The position numbers were made by a program, and so were the translations under genes. Source: Cryptomeria japonica (taxonomy: Eukaryota; Streptophyta; Pinopsida; Cupressales; Cupressaceae). From it: a stretch of DNA of 64,000 nt. How positions within the stretch are numbered: position 1 is the stretch's first letter; each line of letters starts with the position of its first letter. The notes under the pieces were generated by a model. That model had not been told where the DNA came from, did not search any database, and was given only the letters and a program-made list of their open reading frames with translations. Below are positions 57,312 to 64,000 of the stretch, piece after piece. The stretch lies in the NCBI RefSeq assembly GCF_030272615.1, contig NC_081408.1:340352793-340416792 (forward strand). The letters run 5' to 3'.

Positions 57312-59651
57312 ACCATTGAGTTGGAGAAAAAGGGGATGAGGAAAAATGGAGATGCAGGTTTGAAAAGAAGGACACACATTCATGAGCAATAGAAGAGATA
57401 TTTTTATAGTTTCAAAGAGAGGGAGAAGAGAATAGATTCGTTAATAGAGTGATAGGATAGATTGGAGTTGAGATGCAATGAAGGATTAGAGAATAGAATG
57501 AAGAACAGAAGGTAGGAAAAGATATAGAGGAAGATAGAAAATAGCAAGTTGGAGAAGAGAGAAATAAAGAAAAAGAGAGCAAGATAGAGGAGAGCAAGAA
57601 CGTAGAAGAGTGACAAGAGATTAGGGGGAATGGAATAGTGGAGATTTTCATGTGTTTACAATCAAGTCGTAAAATATCAACGATGATCATCTCCAATTTT
57701 GTGTCGAACATAGGGGTTATGCTCTTGAATGAGTGTTAATTACTTTATGATTATCAGAGAAATTCTCAAAATATAGAAAGGGTAAGGACTTGGAATAGAG
57801 ATCTCATGAGATAGAAGAGCACCGAGAAAGAAAGCATTGGAATCCAGATGTATTGCAAATAGTTGGAAGTTATCAAGGATCGTAATAGCCATGGATTGCG
57901 TTTCTTAAGGTAGGCTCTAATCTAGTATGTTTTGTTGAAAGGATTTAAGAGATTAAGAATGATCTAGATTTATATTTATGAAATAGTTAGAGTCACAATA
58001 TCAATCAATTTATTATGATCATGCAAGTATATATGCATTAATGATATATATTTCATGAAAGTTGGTAGATTAAACTTAGTGAAACTCTTAGAAAATTAGA
58101 TCAGCCAATCCTTTAGAAACAGAGTCAGAGGATAGAGAGAAAAACTTTGAAATTGAACTACGAAAAAGATGAAACATTAGGTTTATGACTTATTAAATAG
58201 TGTATTAATAAAGTTGTAATTCTTATTTTCTAGAAGTCTTAATTTTAAAGCTATTTATGCATTTTGTTGTTTTAAGAAAAAATTGCCTGTATTAGGATCT
58301 TGTGTAAATGGTGTTTTTAGTGAAGTTTAAATTTCATTACAGTTTTGGTTGAGTTGTCATTGTGTCCTATGTTATTATATTTCCCTAGTCAGGTGTTGAT
58401 GTAAAACGTTATTGATGTGAGCCATTGTGTGTTTTGTCCAAATGGTCAATCTTTGGTTAGTGATTGTATATCCTTCACCTGTGGTTTGTCAGGATTAGGT
58501 ATGGCTATCTATTTCACCATAGAGTTCTCATAGAGATACCTTTCCTATAGTGTCCTATGAGAGAGAGTGGCTTTTGAGCGGGGCTCATGCCTGAAGTGGA
58601 TGACAAGATAACCCGTCGAAAGTCAGATAAAAATTGATAACATAATAATTGATTAGGGGGTGGTTAGAATAAATATTAATTAAGATAATGTACCTCATGC
58701 ATAGGTGTAGTGCTTCTACATTTCTCAGAATGTTATGAGAAGGCCTGCAATGGCAAACTTACCACCTTGTCTTCACGAAAGGATTGGTAGGGTCCGCATG
58801 AGACTTAGTTGGAACTGGAGGTTCAAGAGAGGTTCCCAGGACAACGCAGGATTGGGGTCAGGACCTATGGAGGCTGTACCATGGTATCCATCTTAAGCTA
58901 TGCGATGACACTCTCTCCTTAGAGTCACTAGTGTTTGTGAGTTGAGTTACATGGATGTTTGTGGAGTCTTGTAGTCCTTTCATAGTTGTCTTACTTTGCT
59001 TGCTTGAGGGTTTTCTACTATCTCCTAGCACAGTGGGGTGGTTCCATTTCTGGATCACATGGTCAGGTGGTAGTGCCACTTCCCATTGGATGTTCTGGAA
59101 TGTATCTTCAGGCGAGGAAGGTCTTCACTGGTGTTTTTGGGTTCGTGGTTCATGTACCAGCTCATGTTTGTGATCATTGTTCACTTGAGACCTTGTGGTC
59201 ATTGTATCAACTTTTATGTAACCTTGTTATTGTAAATTTTTAATCCGTGGTATTTGTGGTAAGCATGTATTTATGGATATTGTAAAAGGGAATCATTGGA
59301 ATGTTTGTTATGTCAATTGTCTTAATATTTTGTATATATGATCTATGAGAAATGATTGCATTGGAGTACTTTGATTCTTTCATCATGGAATTTAGATGTA
59401 TGTGTAGATTTTATCTTAAGCATTTAATTTTCCTAATTAGCTGAACAATAGGATTTTTTGTGGTGTTATTATAATCTACAAATTAATCTTCATTGGTAAC
59501 CCTTAGGAAATCATGTGTTAGTCTTCCGCTATGTTATTAGATGTGCAATGGTTATAATTAGTGCACTTGTTCTTTTAAAAAAAAATTATTACACCTTTTA
59601 GTTGCCTAGTTGTATTGTTTTCCTCTAGGGTTTCTGGCGGGGCATTACATT

Positions 59652-59663
59652 TGGTATCAGAGT
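59652..59663 (+). other. Primer-binding site of gypsy element
   Basis: TGGTATCAGAGT, 11 of 12 bases of the initiator-Met tRNA complement, two bases after the LTR end. Confidence 0.92.
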
Positions 59664-59800
59664 CAAGTTTCAACACTGGGTACTCTGGGTTTGTAGTGTG
59701 CCTATTCAACTTGACCTTTTTTCTTAGATCTTAATGTTTGTGTTTCCCTTGTTTATCCTTGCCATAGATATGAACTGTTTTCTCTTTGTAGTGGTAGGTC

Positions 59801-60665
59801 ATGGCTAAGAAAACTAGGGGAGGTGGCAAGTAGAGTTGGCTACAGGTGTCTATTTTTCTATAGATGCCTTTGTTCCTAGTTGTGAGTTGGACCTAGGAAC
59901 CATAGTTACTTCAATTGACCTTTGAGTCATTCCTTTGGGTGCTTATGGAATTGTGTGGGAATGGATTAGATATCCTCTCAGAGTGCTCGCATAGACTGTC
60001 ACAAGAAGATAGTGGAGTGTTTAAATGACCTTGGTAAGAAAGTGGAGATTGTTTGAGTTAAGAGACCGATATCCCTACGTATGATCTCCGCTATGAAACT
60101 TAAGCGGTGCATGCGTAGAGGGTGTCCGCTCTTTGCAGTTACTCTTGAGGAAGTGGATAAGTCAAAAAGTCAAGAAATCACTCTTGATAGTCACCCTATT
60201 CTTCGAGAGTATGCTGATGTGTTTCCATTGGATATTCCCGGTATGCCTCCGAAGCAAGACATGGACTTTCACAATGATTTGGTTCCTGGTGCAGAACCTA
60301 TTTCGAGAGCCCCATATCAAATGACTACTCAAGAGTTGAGTGAGTTGAAGTTGCAGCTAGAGGAATTGTTAGCCAAGGGATTCATTCATTCTAGTGTCTC
60401 TCCTTGGGGTGCGCCTGTTATCTTCATTAAGAAGAAGGATGGATCTCTTCGGTTATGCATTGATTACCGACAGCTGAATAAGGTAACCATCCGGAATTGA
60501 TATCCATTGCCTCATATAGATGATCTTTTCGATCAGGTAAAGGGAGCCAAGGTGTGTTTTTTAGATTGACCCAAAATCTGGATATCATCAGTTGCACATT
60601 CAGGATGCAACAAAGATAAGAGAGTTGTATTTTTTACTTATTTTAGGCTTCTAGGAGTAAGCCTA
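59801..60665 (+). pseudogene. Gypsy gag start fused to protease end and partial reverse transcriptase
   Basis: ATG 59801 starts a basic gag N-terminus (MAKKTRGGGK), followed by a stop at 59831. About 59880-60080 is the degraded end of the protease region. From 60081 an intact 140-codon frame covers the protease-RT linker and RT N-terminus: [56 protein letters not shown] at 60498 stands where Arg (CGA) is usual. A few more RT residues (GYHQLHIQDA, shifted frame) follow before a deletion that joins to the polyprotein end (FEGQN) near 60670. Missing: most of gag, the protease active site, the RT catalytic Asp pair, RNase H and integrase. Confidence 0.88.
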
Positions 60666-60668
60666 GTT

Positions 60669-60681
60669 TTGAGGGGCAGAA
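60669..60681 (+). other. Polypurine tract of gypsy element
   Basis: ttgaggggcagaa directly before the 3' LTR start; it also encodes the FEGQN end of the polyprotein. Confidence 0.75.
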
Positions 60682-63600
60682 TGTAGTACCCTTACTCATT
60701 TGAACTCATTGGACTCATATTTTATTGGTTATTTTTAGTTGATACATTACCATGATTTGTTATTCAGACTTATATGACATTATTTCATGCTTTATCTGGA
60801 AATGAGATGCATAATTTATTTGTTGTATTTCAATACTTGTGATTTATGGCATTTTATGGATTACTGCTATGTACTAACACTTTACTTTATCTATGAAATA
60901 TGGAATTATATGTTGTGTGTCTGCGAGTGTATTGGATGCAAGGGGATGATTTTCCTTCACTCATTTTGGTGAGATAGGGAATGTCACGATTCTCCTTCAT
61001 CGGTGTGTATGCCATGTTTTCTATATTGTATATATGCATGTGTGGTTTGGTGATGCAGGATATTGTAGGTACAAGTACTAGGTAGGTACGGGGTATCATA
61101 TCCACCTAGCTTCACAGGTCTAAGTGTGCCTTATATTTTCTGATGGAAGTGAAGGAGATAGTAGTTGACCCTATTTTATTCAGTTACACTCATGTGAGTG
61201 TCGTCAGTTGGTCATCTGGTCAGTTTGTTTAGCCTTCGTATTTTGTTGTTTGATCTTTTATGAGTATTTGCTTGAGGTTTTCTCAGTTTGTGTGTTTAAT
61301 GATTTTAATTATTGCATGTTATGTTTTATTTGTCTATGAAGGGTGAAAAATTGTTAGTAATGTGAATTAAGTAGTGACTCTATGATTTAACGTCCTTCAT
61401 GTAGAAGTAGGTGAATTGTCGAAACTATATTCAATGGTTGGTTTTTGGAGCTATACTATAGTTGTACGTATTTTAAATATTAGGAATCGATTATAAACTT
61501 ATATATATATATATATATATTCGAAGGTGAATATAGTATATGACTAATCATATTTTCATGTGATTTATGATAAGTTGAATAATTTGGATTCTACAACTTA
61601 ACATACCTTATATCGAATGATTATTGTCTTTTGTATAAGAAAGTATGATTTTATTAATGCTCGTTTTACAAATTTTATATAAATATTGTTTTAATGAAAA
61701 GACAAAATATATATTTAATTATAGAAAATGGTTATTAAAGAATTTGTTAAACAAGATTAATGTTTAAATATATATATTACTGAAAGGTCATTACTTATAT
61801 ATAAAAAATATAATAAAAAAATGAAAATGAAAAGAAAACAAATTAAATAAAGTGGCAGATGAAGTTTAAGTTTTAACAAAATTAAACAATAACTAGGGTG
61901 GCCGATAGTAATATCGACCACCCCGCTTAATAAAAGGGAGGGATGGTATTACCACTGACCACCCTCCTCCCTTTTTAAATACATAATGCACAGTGCAGCG
62001 AATATGGTGGGAGGCACCGATCATTATGCAACCATGACCATTAATATATGTGGTGGTAGGGATTAATGTAGGGACTAACTTGTAAAGTAACGTGATTCAC
62101 CAGCCCATGTAAAACCATTGATATCCACCATGATCGACATGTATAAAGTTAGTTATTTAACTTGCATGTTTTAAGGAAGTCATTTTTAGTAAGTTGACTT
62201 AGTATAGGAGTTAAAAGCCACATGGATAATCTATAGATATGGACTTAACCACTTTAGAGGTGTGGTGTCACATAAGAAGTTAATGGATAACTTTGCATGT
62301 GAACACATAAGAATTCAAAACCATTTAAGACTATGATGTTGCAATAAAACCTTGAGTGGTGTCATTTAGAATCAGTCCACCACTAAGAGAGATATCCCGA
62401 AAGTAGGAAAGAGTGTAGATGACTACACTATATATAGACCATTAAGTAAGAGAAAAAGGGAATGAGGAAAAATGGAGATGCAGGTTTGAAAAGAAGGACA
62501 CGCATTCATGAGCAATAGAAGAGATATTTTTATAGTTTCAAAGAGAGGGAGAAGAGAATATATTTGTTAATAGAGTGATAGGATAGATTGGAGGTGAGAT
62601 GCAACAAAGGATTAGAGAATGGAATGAAGAAGAGAAGGTAGGAAAAGATATAGACGAAGATAGAAAATAGCAAGTTGGAGCAGAGAGAAATAAAGAAAAA
62701 GAGAGCAAGATAGAGGAGAGCAAGAACGTAGAAGAGTGACAAGAGATTAGGGAGAATGGAATAGTGGAGATTTTGATGTGTTTATGATCAAGTCGTAAAA
62801 GATCAACGATGATCATCTCTGATTTTGTGTCAAACTTAGGGGTTACGCTCTTGAATGAGTGTTAATTACTTTATTATTATCAGAGAAATTCTCAAAATAT
62901 AGAAAGGGTAAGGAATCGGAATAGAGATCTCGTGAGATAGAAGAGTGCTGAGAAGGAAAGCATTTTGAATCCGGACGTATTGCGGATATTTTGAAGTTAT
63001 CAAGGATCATAATAGCCATGGATCGCGTTTCTTAAGGTAGGCTCTAATCTAGTATGTTTTGTTGAAAGGATTTAAGAGATTAAGAATGAACTAGATTTAT
63101 ATTTATAAAATAGTTAGTCACAATATCAATCAATTTATTACAATCATGCAAGTATAGATGCATTAGTGATATATATTTCATGAAAGTTGGTAGATTAAAC
63201 TTAGTGAAACTCTTAGAAAATTAGATGACCCAATCCTTTAGAAACAGAGTCAAAGGATGGAGAGAGAAACTCTGAAATTGAACTACAAAAAAGATGAAAC
63301 ATTAGGTTTATGACTTATTAAATAGTGTATTAATATAGTTGTAATTCTTATTTTCTAGAAGTCTTAATTTGAAAGATATTTATGCATTTTGTTGTTTTAA
63401 GAAAAGATTGCCTCTATTAGGATCTTGTGTAAATGGTGTTTTTAGTGAAGTTTAAATTTCGTTGCAATTTTGGTTGAGTTGTCATTGTTTCCTATGTTAT
63501 TATATTTCCCTAGTCAGGTGTTGATGTACAACCTTATTGATGTGAGTCATTGTGTGTTTTGTCCAAATGGTCAATCTTTGGTTAGTGATTGTGTATCCTT

Positions 63601-64000
63601 CACCTATGGTTTGTTAGGATTAGGTATGGCTGTCTGTTTCACCCTAGAGTTCTCGTAGAGAGACCTTTCCTATAGTGTCCTATGAGAGAGTGGCTTTCGA
63701 GTGGGGGCCGTGCCTGAATTGGATGAGAGGATAACCCATCAAAAATCAGATAAAATGTGATGACCTAATAATTGATTAAGGGGTGGCTAGAATAAATATT
63801 AATTAAGATAATGTACCTCGTGCATAGGTGTAGTGCTTGTACATGGCTCATAATGTTACGAGAAGGCCTGGAATGGCAAACTTACCACCTTGTCTTCATG
63901 AAAGGACTGGTAGGATCTGCACGAGACTTAGTTGGAACTAGAGGTTCAGGAGAGGTTACCAGGATAACCCAGTATGAGGGCCGAGACCTATGGAGGCTGT
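60682..64000 (+). repeat. Gypsy 3' LTR, cut by window end
   Basis: Starts tgtagtaccc and follows 55395-58880 closely to the last base of the window. About 940 bp of LTR and the right target duplication should lie beyond. The 60-70-codon frames in it are not genes. Confidence 0.93.

Noticed and set aside
57404-57711. Minus-strand Ser/Leu/Phe-rich frames in the gypsy LTRs (also 62530-62816)
   Set aside because: Readings of a purine-rich stretch on the transcribed strand; hydrophobic composition is a by-product, and no domain is seen.

Overview
The window looks like intergenic, repeat-filled nuclear DNA of a seed plant with a very large genome, most likely a gymnosperm. The evidence is AT-rich sequence, LTRs of about 4 kb, plant-type L1 LINE proteins (DUF4283 plus CCHC ORF1; RNase H in ORF2), Ty1/copia and Ty3/gypsy remnants, and a retrotransposon-borne plant-mobile-domain fragment. 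The species assignment is inference. I see no intact host gene, tRNA, rRNA or CRISPR array. The only host-like piece is a first exon encoding a signal peptide on the minus strand near 55.2 kb.

Layout, left part. A 415-bp polypyrimidine tract; a decayed helix-turn-helix transposase-like gene (1.05-2.44 kb); an 88-bp tandem repeat; a decayed hAT transposase (3.54-6.40 kb); a CpG-rich region built from a recurring GCGAG-type motif (6.96-8.19 kb, related sequence at 14.1-14.6 kb); and between these two a decayed gene of about 1,150 codons of a family I cannot name (8.48-12.08 kb), with a coiled-coil C-terminal half. Short 41/42-bp tandem repeats follow at 14.7-14.9 kb.

Layout, centre. Two ordered copies of one composite (15.17-23.96 kb and 24.83-55.18 kb) look like a tandem segmental duplication. 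The ancestral composite is a minus-strand copia element with a minus-strand long-LTR gypsy derivative (called B here) inserted between its protease and integrase regions, followed by an intron-like segment (D). Copy 1 has lost about 5.1 kb. Copy 2 has gained a 9-kb plus-strand L1 LINE (itself split by a 991-bp terminal-inverted-repeat element) and an 8.6-kb minus-strand LTR element (E) without pol. Target-site duplications are readable for B (5 bp), E (5 bp), the LINE (up to 19 bp) and the inverted-repeat element (9 bp), so the nesting order can be read directly.

Layout, right part. A Ty3/gypsy element with 4,255-bp LTRs and only 1,032 bp of internal DNA starts at 55,395, about 60 bp upstream of the TATA box of the signal-peptide exon. 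Its second LTR runs off the window end.

Most interesting: the LINE carries a third reading frame of 610 codons, 10 nt after ORF2. It is broken only by nine TAG codons, with no TAA, TGA or frameshift, while 11 CAA codons survive. This fits loss of CAG codons by deamination in CHG-methylated DNA. A helical region of that ORF3 looks like one in the unnamed 8.48-12.08 kb gene, so the two may belong to one undescribed transposon-associated protein family.
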